NCBI RefSeq assembly: GCF_001591045.1
Contig: NZ_BCUA01000001.1
Span: 1-64,000, forward strand
Length of the DNA stretch: 64,000 nt
Reading direction: 5' to 3'
Source: Sphingopyxis granuli NBRC 100800
Lineage (GTDB): Bacteria > Pseudomonadota > Alphaproteobacteria > Sphingomonadales > Sphingomonadaceae
Part shown: piece by piece, positions 17,596-25,855 of the stretch
How positions within the stretch are numbered: position 1 is the stretch's first letter
Layout: each line of letters starts with the position of its first letter
Notes under the pieces: generated by a model
Database searches by the model: none
What the model was told of the DNA's origin: nothing
Seen by the model: only the letters and a program-made list of their open reading frames with translations
Made by a program: the position numbers and the translations under genes

Positions 17596-17918
17596 CTGCA
17601 AAACCGGTCATACCGCGCGCCAAAGCGCGGGAGGATGTCGCCCTTGCGGTCGAGTATTACGCAGACGAAGCCGGTGCAGATGTGGCTTTCAGCTTCATTG
17701 ATGCACTTGAACAGGCCTATAGCTTCATCGGGGAAATGCCGGCGGCAGGGTCTCCGCGGTGGTCTCATGAACTGAACTTACCCGGTTTGAGGACCATGGG
17801 GCTGAAAGGATTTCCGTGGCTTATTTTCTACCTTGAATTCGAGACCCATGTGGATGTCTGGCGCGTGCTTCATGCCAAGCGGGACATGCCAGCCTGGTTG
17901 GCTGATGTAGATGATTAA
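17592..17918 (+). CDS. parE: ParE/RelE-superfamily toxin
   Basis: A 108-residue toxin of the ParE/RelE fold, starting with GTG in the overlap with parD. Typical features are the KAREDVALAVEYYADEAG helix pair, PAAGSPRWSHELNLPGLRTM and the C-terminal strand IFYLEFETHVDVWRVLHAKR. ParE proteins usually block DNA gyrase; the target here is inferred. It lies directly before the Thoeris genes, so it may help stabilise this defence island. Confidence 0.9.
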   Translation: MTAKPVIPRAKAREDVALAVEYYADEAGADVAFSFIDALEQAYSFIGEMPAAGSPRWSHELNLPGLRTMGLKGFPWLIFYLEFETHVDVWRVLHAKRDMPAWLADVDD

Positions 17919-18070
17919 CCGCCGATAAAGGGGACGCTAAGCCACCAACTCGCCCAACGGACGACACAGTTGTCTGACCAAGCGTAAATATCAACTCTGC
18001 TCTCTGGAACATTCCAACATCCGCCCCTATCTACTGGAATTATAGGGGATTCAATCATTGGGGGGCATAC

Positions 18071-18517
18071 ATGGCACGTCGCGTATTTTTCAGCTTTCAC
18101 TATCAGCGTGATATCTGGCGCATCAATCAAATCCGAAACATCGGTGAGATTGTCGGAGCATCTGCCGCAGGGTTTCACGATGCCTCACTCTGGGAAGAGG
18201 CCAAGAAGAAGGGCGATGCAGCGATCAAGGCCATGATCGACGAGGGGCTCAAGAATACCTCGGTTACTGTCGTATGCATTGGGGCCGCGACCGCCGGACG
18301 CAAGTACATTAACTACGAGATCAACCAGTCGATTGCTCGCGGTAACGGATTGCTCGGCATCCAGATTCACGAGTTGAAGGACAAGAACGGGCTGACCGAT
18401 ACGATTGGGGCCACTCCGACCTTGTTGGTTAATGCCGGTACGCCGATCTACAAATATGTCAGTCATGACAAGTTGAAGGAGCGGATCGAGGAAGCCGCAA
18501 AGGCGGTAGGCAAGTAA
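18071..18517 (+). CDS. thsB: ThsB-like TIR-domain protein (Thoeris)
   Basis: A 148-residue single-domain TIR-like protein of the DUF1863/MTH538 type used as ThsB in Thoeris anti-phage systems. It begins with the family strand RRVFFSFHYQRDIW and contains VTVVCIGAATAGRKYINYEI, whose glutamate (E83) is a candidate catalytic residue. ThsB senses phage infection and makes a cyclic ADP-ribose isomer from NAD that activates ThsA. It is five bases before the ThsA-like gene, on the same strand. The upstream gap (17919-18070) likely carries the promoter. The identification of the system rests on this gene and its neighbour together. Confidence 0.88.
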   Translation: MARRVFFSFHYQRDIWRINQIRNIGEIVGASAAGFHDASLWEEAKKKGDAAIKAMIDEGLKNTSVTVVCIGAATAGRKYINYEINQSIARGNGLLGIQIHELKDKNGLTDTIGATPTLLVNAGTPIYKYVSHDKLKERIEEAAKAVGK

Positions 18518-18522
18518 TACGC

Positions 18523-19971
18523 ATGGCAAAGACTGCGAAGGCCCGATTCCTTCAGGAATTTCCGGACGCCCTAGCGAACGAGGCTGGCGCCGTGTTCATC
18601 GGCGCCGGGGTCTCGATGGGAGCGGGCTATCCGTCCTGGGTGGAGTTGTTGAAGGACATCGGTGAAGAACTGGGGGTCGGATCGAGCGACATTCACGATC
18701 TCGCCGCCTTGGCGCAGTGGAGCATTCAGGAAAATGGCGGCGCGACACGGGTCCGCAATGTCCTGAAGGAACAGATCGGCAAGAACCACGATGTACCGGA
18801 GTCGCTTCGGATCATTGCGCGCCTTCCGGTCCGGCATATCTGGACCACCAATTACGACCGTCTCGTCGAACGGGCCTTCGAAGCAATAGATAGGCCGATT
18901 GACCCTATTTCAGGACCGAAGGATTTGGCGCTTCGTGCAACCCCTGGGGCAGCGCGGTTTTACAAGATGCACGGTTCCATCGACCGGCTCGATGAGGTGG
19001 TCATCTCGACGGATGATTACGAACTCTACCGCTCGACACGCGGCGCTTACCTGCCTTTGCTGCAAGCCCATCTCACCAGCATGTCCATGCTGTTCGTCGG
19101 ACTGAGTTTCACCGACCCTAACGTCCGGCATGTACTATCACTCATTCGGGAGTGTTTTACGGAGGCGCCGCCCGAACATTTTGCGATCGTCCGGCCACCG
19201 CAGAAAGGGGACTACAAGACCGAGGAAGAGTTCAAGGCGCGATCCGCCCAGCACCGGCTCTGGGCCAAGGATTTGCGACGCTACGGCCTCGTAGCAGTGG
19301 AAATCGACGATTATGACGAGGTTCCTGAGCTTCTGCGCGCAGTCGAGCGGCGGGTTGCCATGAACCGTGTCTGGGTAAGTGGCAGTTGGCCTACCGAACC
19401 AGTCGATGGCGAAGCAGTCAGAATTTTTGCAGTCGCAGAGGGTGCCGGCCGTGCAATCGGTAAATTGGGGCGCTCTCTGGTGAGTGGCGCCGGGCTAGTT
19501 GTCGGGTCGGCAACGATCTCGGGCTTTCTCGACACGCTGCGTGCTGGCGGCGGATGGGACCTGGAACGCAGGTTGATTGCGCGGCCATTTCCCCAGCCTT
19601 TGGCTGGCCACCCTGCAAACCGCGCGCAATGGACCGCCTTGCGCGAAGAACTGGCGCGGCTGTCGGGTGCGGTGATCTTTGTCGGAGGAGCCAAGACGGT
19701 TGACGGTGCTGTGGTCATTGCTGACGGTGTGTTGGAGGAGGCCCGATTGGCTGAGGCGGCCGGTGCGTTTCTATTGCCGGTCGGCGCGACCGGAGGGGCA
19801 GCCAAGCAGCTTGCCGATCAGTTGATCGGCTCAGATCTCGAATGCGATGGTCCTGGCGCCCAGCGCCCCACCGATGATGAATTGTCTGCTCTCTCGAACG
19901 CATCGTCCAGCGTTGGTGATCTTGTCGATCTTGTCGGCACCATTCTCAAGCGAGTCGGAAAGACTGGCTAG
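18523..19971 (+). CDS. thsA: ThsA-like SIR2-SLOG NADase (Thoeris effector)
   Basis: A 482-residue effector with an N-terminal SIR2 domain and a C-terminal SLOG-like domain, the architecture of type I ThsA, which degrades NAD when the SLOG domain binds the signal made by ThsB. The NAD-binding GAGVSMGAGYPSW lies at about 28-39. The predicted catalytic residues are N110 (IWTTNYDRL) and H150 (YKMHGSID), very close in position to those of the studied Bacillus ThsA. The C-terminal part shows RVWVSGSWP, GRSLVSGAGLVVGSATISGF and VIFVGGAKTVDGA, expected for a nucleotide-binding SLOG fold. The length is close to the family norm and the gene appears intact. Confidence 0.9.
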   Translation: MAKTAKARFLQEFPDALANEAGAVFIGAGVSMGAGYPSWVELLKDIGEELGVGSSDIHDLAALAQWSIQENGGATRVRNVLKEQIGKNHDVPESLRIIARLPVRHIWTTNYDRLVERAFEAIDRPIDPISGPKDLALRATPGAARFYKMHGSIDRLDEVVISTDDYELYRSTRGAYLPLLQAHLTSMSMLFVGLSFTDPNVRHVLSLIRECFTEAPPEHFAIVRPPQKGDYKTEEEFKARSAQHRLWAKDLRRYGLVAVEIDDYDEVPELLRAVERRVAMNRVWVSGSWPTEPVDGEAVRIFAVAEGAGRAIGKLGRSLVSGAGLVVGSATISGFLDTLRAGGGWDLERRLIARPFPQPLAGHPANRAQWTALREELARLSGAVIFVGGAKTVDGAVVIADGVLEEARLAEAAGAFLLPVGATGGAAKQLADQLIGSDLECDGPGAQRPTDDELSALSNASSSVGDLVDLVGTILKRVGKTG

Positions 19972-20024
19972 CACTGGTCCCGAGACCCGGCGATCAGCTC
20001 AGCGGTACATAGTAGGAAGCCCAT

Positions 20025-20578
20025 GTGGTCAGATTTGTCACCAAGGATGAACTTCGTGGATTTGCAGCGAAGCTGACCATCACTGAGCAAGCAAGCTTGC
20101 GAAAAGCGGCCGGCTCGCAACTGCTTGGAAGCGCAACCTTCCTGTCGCATTCAAGCAAGGACAAAGAACTGGTCGTCGGCGCGATCCAAGTGCTCGAAGG
20201 CCATGGTGCTAAGGTCTATATTGACGAGGTCGATCCGGAGATGCCGCCCTACACCAGTGAGGAAACTGCGGGCATCCTGAAGTCACGAATTCGGCAAACC
20301 CAAAGATTTGTTCTTCTTGCAGCGCGAACAGCAAGGACAGCCGCTGGGTTCCTTGGGAACTCGGCGTGGCGGATGGTTATAAGGGTCTGGAAAAGATTGC
20401 ACTTTTTCCGGCGGCGGAGAATACTTCGGAACGTGACTGGGCATCATGGGAATATCTCGGCCTGTATCACCGGATAGTCTGGGGCGAAATGAACGGCCGA
20501 CCCGACCCTTTGTGGATGGTACTCGACTACAAACGCTTTACCGCGATCCCACTGCGCGACTGGTTGAGCCGATCGTAA
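20025..20578 (+). pseudogene. Second TIR-domain (ThsB-like) gene, one-base frameshift
   Basis: Starting from GTG 20025, the first frame carries a TIR domain beginning ATFLSHSSKDKELV with KVYIDEVDPEMP, up to RFVLLA at about 20320. Homology continues in the next frame as SANSKDSRWVPWELGVADGY, containing the expected catalytic glutamate in WELG, and on to a stop at 20576. A single missing base near 20319-20321 explains the shift; corrected, the product would be about 184 residues. It is a different TIR type from the first ThsB. Additional TIR genes are common in Thoeris loci, where each may sense different phages. The break could be natural or a base-calling error. Confidence 0.8.
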
Positions 20579-20888
20579 CCGGCACATCGGCTCGCAGGCA
20601 AATTAACACTCCGTCTGGGTTTCGAATATGGCCTTCTACATGCCGATCTGTTCTTCAATTTCGCGCATGCTACGCTTCCTTGCCATCCGAACCTTCCAGC
20701 TGCCCGTCAATAAACCATCAGTCTTGGAACGGCTGCTTTACCAATTGCTGGTTCGTAAGCTGTCCTTCCGGATCGTCCAACCCAGCTGCCCCTCAAGATC
20801 TGCGCAACGCTCCGATGAGCCATAGGTAACGCTTTCATAAATCACGATTGGTCGATAATGTGATCGATAGAAAGGCGCTCAATCGATC
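20579..20888. other. Intergenic region before the Fic gene
   Basis: No convincing gene or repeat was seen. Short frames here lack ribosome sites and family resemblance. It presumably carries the promoter of the Fic gene. Confidence 0.4.
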
Positions 20889-22016
20889 ATGCTCTGGAAT
20901 TGGCAACTCTCCGACTGGCCCGCTTTCAGCTTCGACCCGGGGCTGTTGCGGGAAACCGAGGAGCGATTCCTCAAGGGTGCCGGGGTCGTCGTCGGATCGA
21001 TGCACCATCTCGACGGCGATGCCCGGCAAGGGATCGTGATCGAGCTCATTTCGCAGGAAATGGTCGATAGCTCGGCCATCGAGGGTGAGGTTCTGGATCG
21101 CGCCAGTGTGCAGTCGTCGATCGCACGGCAGCTTGGCTTTGTTTCCGACAAGCGCCGATCGAACCCTGCGGAGGCGGGCGCGGCAGAGCTTATGGCGGAT
21201 CTCTATCGGCGATATGCCCAGCCGTTGACCGACGAGCAGCTATTCGACTGGCACAGGATGTTGATGAACGGTCGCCGTGATCTGGCGGACATTGGTGCCT
21301 ATCGCACGCACACCGATCCCATGCAGATCGTTTCGGGGGCGCTGCATGCGCCTCGGGTACATTTTGAAGCGCCGCCTTCGGATCGGGTGCCGGAAGAGAT
21401 GGCGCGGTTCATTGCCTGGTTCAACGAGAACTCGCCGCAGGGCGGTGCGCCGATGCCAGCGATCACGCGGGCGGCGATTGCGCATCTGTGGTTCGAGACG
21501 GTTCATCCGTTCGAGGACGGCAATGGCCGGCTTGGGCGCGCCATTGCCGAAAAGACCCTGGCGCAGAGTCTGGAGGCGCCGACGCTGACGGCGCTCGCCG
21601 CGACGATCAACCGGCACAAGAAGGCCTATTATGCCGAGCTGCAACGGGCCAGCCAGAGCAACCAAATCGATGACTGGCTGAGCTGGTTTGCCGGCATCGT
21701 GCTGGAGGCACAGGGACGGACGATCGCGAGCATCCGGTTCCTGATCGAGAAGACGCGCCTGCTCGATCGCCTGCGCGGCAGGATCAACGCGCGGCAGGAG
21801 AAGGCGCTGATCCGCATGATGGCCGAAGGACCGGACGGGTTCGTCGGGGGCCTCAGCGCACACAACTATCGCACGATCACCGATGCCGCCTCGGCGACGG
21901 CTACGCGCGATCTGGCGGAACTGGTCGAACTGGGCGCCTTGGAGCGGGCCGGCGAGCGGCGCTATGCGCGCTATCATCTGGCGATCGCCACCAACGCGCG
22001 CGGTGTCACCGGATAG
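20889..22016 (+). CDS. Fic-domain protein with DUF4172 N-terminus
   Basis: A 375-residue Fic protein, expected to transfer AMP (or a related group) from a nucleotide to a target hydroxyl. An N-terminal DUF4172-like region contains the inhibitory helix motif SSAIEGE at about residues 60-66, the (S/T)xxxE(G/N) sequence that blocks ATP binding in class II Fic proteins. The catalytic motif HPFEDGNGRLGRAI is intact at about residues 207-220. The C-terminal part (from about 290) looks like a winged helix. Fic proteins of this layout are usually self-regulated and are widespread in accessory regions. Its place after Thoeris fits a defence or stress island, but the target is unknown. Confidence 0.9.
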   Translation: MLWNWQLSDWPAFSFDPGLLRETEERFLKGAGVVVGSMHHLDGDARQGIVIELISQEMVDSSAIEGEVLDRASVQSSIARQLGFVSDKRRSNPAEAGAAELMADLYRRYAQPLTDEQLFDWHRMLMNGRRDLADIGAYRTHTDPMQIVSGALHAPRVHFEAPPSDRVPEEMARFIAWFNENSPQGGAPMPAITRAAIAHLWFETVHPFEDGNGRLGRAIAEKTLAQSLEAPTLTALAATINRHKKAYYAELQRASQSNQIDDWLSWFAGIVLEAQGRTIASIRFLIEKTRLLDRLRGRINARQEKALIRMMAEGPDGFVGGLSAHNYRTITDAASATATRDLAELVELGALERAGERRYARYHLAIATNARGVTG

Positions 22017-22114
22017 CCTGCCGCGTTCAGGTCAACATCGGCTGGATATCCTGCTTCACTGAAATGGCGAGGTGGGGGTCGTCATCGTCATCGACACCAA
22101 GTGGAAATCCCTGA

Positions 22115-22591
22115 CTACGCGGCCTCTGCGATCAGCGCCATGATCTCAGCGCCGAGGCGCAAATCCGGGACATGGCCGAAATGCTGTACGCGGCGGTGGC
22201 CCTTGCGGTCGATCAGCACGAGGGTCGGTGTGCCCTGCATCCCATAGCGCGCCATCGTGATCGGCAGACCGCCCGGCTCGCCCGGCGCGTCGACGCCGAC
22301 CGGGAAGGCGATGCGATATTCGTGGAGAAAGGCCTCGAGCGATGTCGGGTTCTGGGCTTCGTGATGCTCGAAGACGCTGTGCAGGCCAAGCACGACGACA
22401 TCGTCACGGCTGAAGGTTTCATGGATGCGGGTGGCTTGCGGCAGGCCGTGACTGACGCAGCCGGGACACAGCATCTGGAACGCCTCGATGACGACCACCC
22501 GGCCGCGCAGCGCATCGAGCGATGGCGGCGTATCGGTGTTGAACCACTGAACTGCCTCGATCGCGGGCGCAGGGCTGGTCGGTGCTGTCAT
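22115..22591 (-). CDS. Redoxin/TlpA-like thioredoxin-fold protein
   Basis: A 158-residue redoxin-domain protein with a CPGC active site in IEAFQMLCPGCVSHGLP (about residue 42-45) and the cis-proline region QGTPTLVLIDRKG. No signal peptide is evident, so a cytoplasmic location is likely. It may reduce thiols or peroxides. It is the last gene of a three-gene minus-strand run with a small CPVC thioredoxin and a MarR regulator, which suggests redox control. Confidence 0.82.
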   Translation of the reverse strand: MTAPTSPAPAIEAVQWFNTDTPPSLDALRGRVVVIEAFQMLCPGCVSHGLPQATRIHETFSRDDVVVLGLHSVFEHHEAQNPTSLEAFLHEYRIAFPVGVDAPGEPGGLPITMARYGMQGTPTLVLIDRKGHRRVQHFGHVPDLRLGAEIMALIAEAA

Positions 22592-22649
22592 CGCATGCTG
22601 TCCGAAGAAGGGCGGTCCCGGCGAAACGCGCCGCCGGGACTGCGGTCTA

Positions 22650-22895
22650 TCAGGCCGAACCTTTCACGTCGGCGAGCGAGGCGCCGAAATTGATGTGAAA
22701 GGGCTGGCCGGCGATCACCAGCGCCGGGGCCGAGGCGACGCCAGCCGCCTCGGCCTCCGCGATCCGTCCTGGCGCGTCGCCGAGATGGACGACCTCGACG
22801 TCATATTGCGCGGGATCGAGCGCATGGGCGAGGCCCTGTTCGGCGCTGACGCAGACCGGGCACCCGGCATGGTAAAACGTCGCTTTCTGGGGCAT
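22650..22895 (-). CDS. Small thioredoxin/glutaredoxin-like protein
   Basis: An 81-residue thioredoxin-fold protein with a CPVC active site near the N-terminus (FYHAGCPVCVSAEQGL) and a cis-proline-type turn VASAPALVIAGQPFHIN. The ATG at 22895 is chosen because it has an AGGAAC ribosome site; the frame continues upstream to 22970 without family resemblance. It sits between the MarR regulator and the redoxin in what looks like one operon. Confidence 0.8.
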   Translation of the reverse strand: MPQKATFYHAGCPVCVSAEQGLAHALDPAQYDVEVVHLGDAPGRIAEAEAAGVASAPALVIAGQPFHINFGASLADVKGSA

Positions 22896-22966
22896 GATGA
22901 GATGTTCCTTCCTTGCTTTCGAGGGTGGAGAACCGAGCGCCCCGTTCGTTGCCGCGAGCGGGGCGC

Positions 22967-23599
22967 TCACATATGGGCAGGCTCCTTTAAGAAGCGAGTC
23001 CAGCTTTCAAGCCGCGCGGATGCGTCGGCTTCGACGTGATCGCCGCAGTCGAGACGCAGCGAAGCGTCGCCGAAAGCCGCGTCCACGAAGGCGCAGTGAT
23101 GCGGCGTGGCCGCATCGGAATGGACATGGGGTCGGAAATGCGCGCAGGAGACGCACATGCGCTGGACGGGGATTGCGCCGCGTGTCTGGAGCGCCCCGAT
23201 CATCTTGGTGAGTCCTTTGAGGAAGGCGGCGCGTTCTCTATCATCGAGCACATCGACGGCGCCCAGCAGGGCATCCGGCCAGACCGCCACTTCACTGGCC
23301 AGACGCTGTCCCGCATCGGTCGGATGAAGCTGCACCGCACGGGCATCATCGGGATCTCGAAGCTTCTCGACATAACCCTTGCGGACCAGCGCGGCGACGG
23401 CGTCGCTCGCGGTCGGATGGGTCACGGCAATCTCGGTTGCGATTGCACCGACGCGCGCGGGGCCACGAGCGACGAGATGAGCGAGGATCTGCATCTGGGT
23501 CGGCGTGAGCCCGGTCGCTTCCGCCTGCCGCCAGCCTTCCGCGCGCAGCAGCATCCCGATCCGCGACAGTCCGGTCATGATATGTGCGTCGGCGGTCAT
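22967..23599 (-). CDS. MarR-family regulator with a Cys/His-rich C-terminus
   Basis: A 210-residue winged-helix MarR-type regulator. The DNA-binding core (about residues 15-130) includes LTPTQMQILAHLVARGPARV and THPTASDAVAALVRKGYVEK. An unusual C-terminal extension of about 70 residues carries MCVSCAHFRPHVH, HHCAFVDAAF and LRLDCGDHVEAD, five cysteines and several histidines that could bind a metal or Fe-S centre or act as a thiol switch. It heads the operon with two thioredoxin-fold genes. A palindrome just upstream is a likely operator. Sensing of redox state or sulfur species is inferred. Confidence 0.87.
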   Translation of the reverse strand: MTADAHIMTGLSRIGMLLRAEGWRQAEATGLTPTQMQILAHLVARGPARVGAIATEIAVTHPTASDAVAALVRKGYVEKLRDPDDARAVQLHPTDAGQRLASEVAVWPDALLGAVDVLDDRERAAFLKGLTKMIGALQTRGAIPVQRMCVSCAHFRPHVHSDAATPHHCAFVDAAFGDASLRLDCGDHVEADASARLESWTRFLKEPAHM

Positions 23600-23616
23600 C
23601 GGTCCTCGGCTCCAAT

Positions 23617-23636
23617 ATCGTAGGAGTCCTATATAT
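23617..23636. promoter_or_regulatory. Candidate MarR operator
   Basis: The dyad TAGGAGTCCTA (23621-23631), extended by ATAT on the left and TATA on the right, lies 18 bases before the MarR gene start. It fits the size and symmetry of MarR operators and would give autoregulation. Confidence 0.55.
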
Positions 23637-23686
23637 AATTCGCCGGCAGGTCAAGGAAGGCTGCGTCCGTCCAGAATGAAGGAGGG

Positions 23687-23842
23687 ATGATCGATCCCTT
23701 GAACCGACTGGCGCATAATCGCGGCGACTTGCGCAAGCTGGTCCAGCCCCTCTCAAACGAAATAGTCACCGAGTTGCGTCGACGCCAGCGGGCGCAAGAT
23801 CATGGGTCGCGCCGTGATCTCTGCCGCACAGGGCTGCGGTGA
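23687..23842 (+). CDS. Possible 51-residue hypothetical protein
   Basis: A short frame beginning MIDPLNRLAHNRGDLRKLVQ with AAGGAGGG immediately before the ATG (spacing is almost too short). It is arginine-rich. No family was recognised. It may be real or a remnant. The surrounding stretch (23600-24011) holds nothing else clear except the MarR operator. Confidence 0.25.
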   Translation: MIDPLNRLAHNRGDLRKLVQPLSNEIVTELRRRQRAQDHGSRRDLCRTGLR

Positions 23843-24011
23843 ATGACACGAAAGTTTGGCATCAGGCCCTGTAGGAATGTCGAATGCTCAACTCGTGCCT
23901 GATCAACGCTGCGCTTTCGACGCTCGGCACGTCGTTGCTCTGGACCATGGTTGCGCTTTATGGCTTGGTTTGGGGCGCCAAGTTCGACAGAACAAGATTT
24001 CGGTGCTTCGC

Positions 24012-24367
24012 TTAATCAGAGAATTGATCGAAGGCTTCGACAGCCTGTGCGGCATACATGAGGCTGGGACCGGCGCCCATGTAGAGGGCCATCCCCATCG
24101 TCTCCATCACCTCATCGCGGGTCGCGCCTTTCTTGACCGCCCCTTTGGCATGAAAGGCCACGCAGCCGTCGCAGCGGATCGCCACGGAGATGGCGAGGGC
24201 GATCAGTTCCTTGGTTTTTTACGTCAAGTGCGCCCGCCTTGGTCGCAAGCCTACGCCATCGCGTAGAATGCTGCGATCACTTTAGGCGTGCCGAGCCGCA
24301 CTTCCTTGATGGCGCCGTCCAGTTCAGCGGCCATCTGGGACCAGTCCTGGTGTATATGATCCCTCAT
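24012..24367 (-). pseudogene. Carboxymuconolactone decarboxylase/AhpD-like gene, frameshifted
   Basis: From the ATG at 24367 the minus strand reads MRDHIHQDWSQMAAELDGAI and on to AAFYAMA, then hits a stop; in the next frame comes LATKAGALDV, and after a run of six A (T on the plus strand) near 24215 the original frame resumes as KELIALAISVAIRCDGCVAF through YMGAGPSLMYAAQAVEAFDQ to a TAA at 24012. The CxxC pair characteristic of AhpD-like alkyl-hydroperoxidases is preserved (CDGC). At least two indels break it. One is in a homopolymer and could be a base-calling error. It follows the tolC-like gene on the same strand. Confidence 0.78.
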
Positions 24368-24374
24368 GGAAAAA

Positions 24375-25628
24375 TCAGCGCCCGATCAGGGCGAGCAGCC
24401 GGAAGGCTGCCGCGATACGATCGCCTTGTGCCCTCACCTCGCTGACCGCGGCCGCAGTCGCCTCGCGTTCGGCATTGAGCAGATCGAGTTGGGGTTTCAT
24501 GCCCACTCGGACCTCATGGCGGACGCTGTCACGGGCCTGTGCGGCGGCTAAGGCCTGTTGCCCAGCGGCAGTTTCGACGAGCATGGCAGACCGTACGCCC
24601 TGGAAGGCGCTGATCGTCTGTTCGTCGACCGCTGATCGCGCCGCGCGGACGCGCGCGTCGGCCGCCCTGACGGTGCTGTCGGATTCGGTGATCTTCGCGG
24701 AAACGCGCCCGCCTGAGAACAATTGCCAGCGCGCGCGCACGCCGGCCGTTGCGCCATCGGCGCGATAGTCGGGGAAGAACTGATCGCGGATCGTCGAGCC
24801 TTCAGCGAAGGCCCCGACCGTGGGCAGACGTTCGGCCCGCGCGCCTCGAGCAGCCGCACGCGCGGCTTCCAATACCGCTTCGGCCTGGGCGAGGGCTGGA
24901 TTGTTCCTTCGCGCAATGTCGAGCGCTTCATCAAGCGAGCCGGGCAGGGGGGGATTTGCCGGAAGAGGCTGAAGGTCTCGCGGCGCAAGGCCGGTCAGAT
25001 TGGTGAACCGTGCGTTGGCCGAGACGGCGACGCCGCGCGCCGCTTCAAGGGCGGCCTGCGCTTCGGCAAGACGTGCCGCGGCCTGCGCGACATCGGTGCT
25101 GGGGCTTTCTCCGGCCTTATATCGGAGCCGCGCCTGACGCTGAATCTCCTCCATCTGCTGGGTCATTTGTTCGTAGAGAGACACCATGCGATGTGTGGTC
25201 AGCACGTCGCCATAAGCTTGGACCGTCGCGACGACGATCTGGCTGCGCGTCAGGTCCTCGCCAGCGTGCGCGGCTTCGCTGCCGGCTTTCGCCTGCGCGA
25301 TGCCCGCGCTGACCCTGCCGCCCATGAACAACGGCTGTTCGATGGTGAGTTGCGCCGCGCGCGGTGTGACGTTCGCTGCTGGAAGCCCGAAATAGCCCTG
25401 CGGATCGAGGCGGCCATAGCCGATCGACCCACTCAGCATCGCGCTGGGAAGGCCCTGGCCTCTGGCTTCCCTGATCCGGGCATCGGCGGCATCGGCATCG
25501 GCACGTGCCGCTTCGATCTCGGGCGCGTGCCTCATGGAGGCGGCAATCGCTTCTTCCAGCGTCGTTGCCTGCGCGGGCAAGGCAATGCTAGTGAGCAGGA
25601 AGGTGAAAACCCACTGTCTGGGTTTCAT
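24375..25628 (-). CDS. TolC-family outer-membrane efflux protein
   Basis: A 417-residue outer-membrane channel of the TolC/OEP family. A signal peptide (MKPRQWVFTFLLTSIALPAQA) is followed by the two OEP repeats, each with long coiled-coil helices rich in Ala and Arg (for example EIEAARADADAADARIREAR and AEAQAALEAARG) and an IEQPLFMGGRV strand. The ATG at 25628 overlaps the stop of the upstream DUF2892 gene. It probably forms the exit duct for the RND pump encoded on the other arm of this divergent locus (27.6-31.9 kb), which lacks its own outer-membrane component. Confidence 0.9.
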   Translation of the reverse strand: MKPRQWVFTFLLTSIALPAQATTLEEAIAASMRHAPEIEAARADADAADARIREARGQGLPSAMLSGSIGYGRLDPQGYFGLPAANVTPRAAQLTIEQPLFMGGRVSAGIAQAKAGSEAAHAGEDLTRSQIVVATVQAYGDVLTTHRMVSLYEQMTQQMEEIQRQARLRYKAGESPSTDVAQAAARLAEAQAALEAARGVAVSANARFTNLTGLAPRDLQPLPANPPLPGSLDEALDIARRNNPALAQAEAVLEAARAAARGARAERLPTVGAFAEGSTIRDQFFPDYRADGATAGVRARWQLFSGGRVSAKITESDSTVRAADARVRAARSAVDEQTISAFQGVRSAMLVETAAGQQALAAAQARDSVRHEVRVGMKPQLDLLNAEREATAAAVSEVRAQGDRIAAAFRLLALIGR

Positions 25629-25828
25629 TTGAAGGCGGTCCCCGAACGGACGCCGAACGCCTTGAACAGCTTGGCGGCGGGGCAGAAACCGGTGAAGCTC
25701 GCCTGAATCATGTTGAGGCCGGCGAACGCCGTCAGCGCGATCCACCAGGGATGTACAGTCAGCGACAGTACGACACCCAGAAGCACGACACATCCGGCGA
25801 ACGCCATCACGGCACGATCGAGAGTCAT
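25625..25828 (-). CDS. YgaP-type DUF2892 inner-membrane protein
   Basis: A 67-residue protein with two transmembrane segments (FAGCVVLLGVVLSLTV and ALTAFAGLNMIQASFTGF) followed by CPAAKLFKAFGV, the pattern of DUF2892/YgaP membrane domains. These domains are often fused to or next to rhodaneses and sulfide oxidation genes. The start at 25828 follows the sulfide:quinone reductase by 27 bases on the same strand, and the stop overlaps the tolC-like gene. A role in sulfur species transfer at the membrane is inferred. Confidence 0.85.
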   Translation of the reverse strand: MTLDRAVMAFAGCVVLLGVVLSLTVHPWWIALTAFAGLNMIQASFTGFCPAAKLFKAFGVRSGTAFK

Positions 25829-25855
25829 CTTTTGCACTCCTTCGCTCGAGGACAA

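Noticed and set aside
23856-24266. A 136-codon plus-strand frame
   Set aside because: It is the reverse of the AhpD-like pseudogene.
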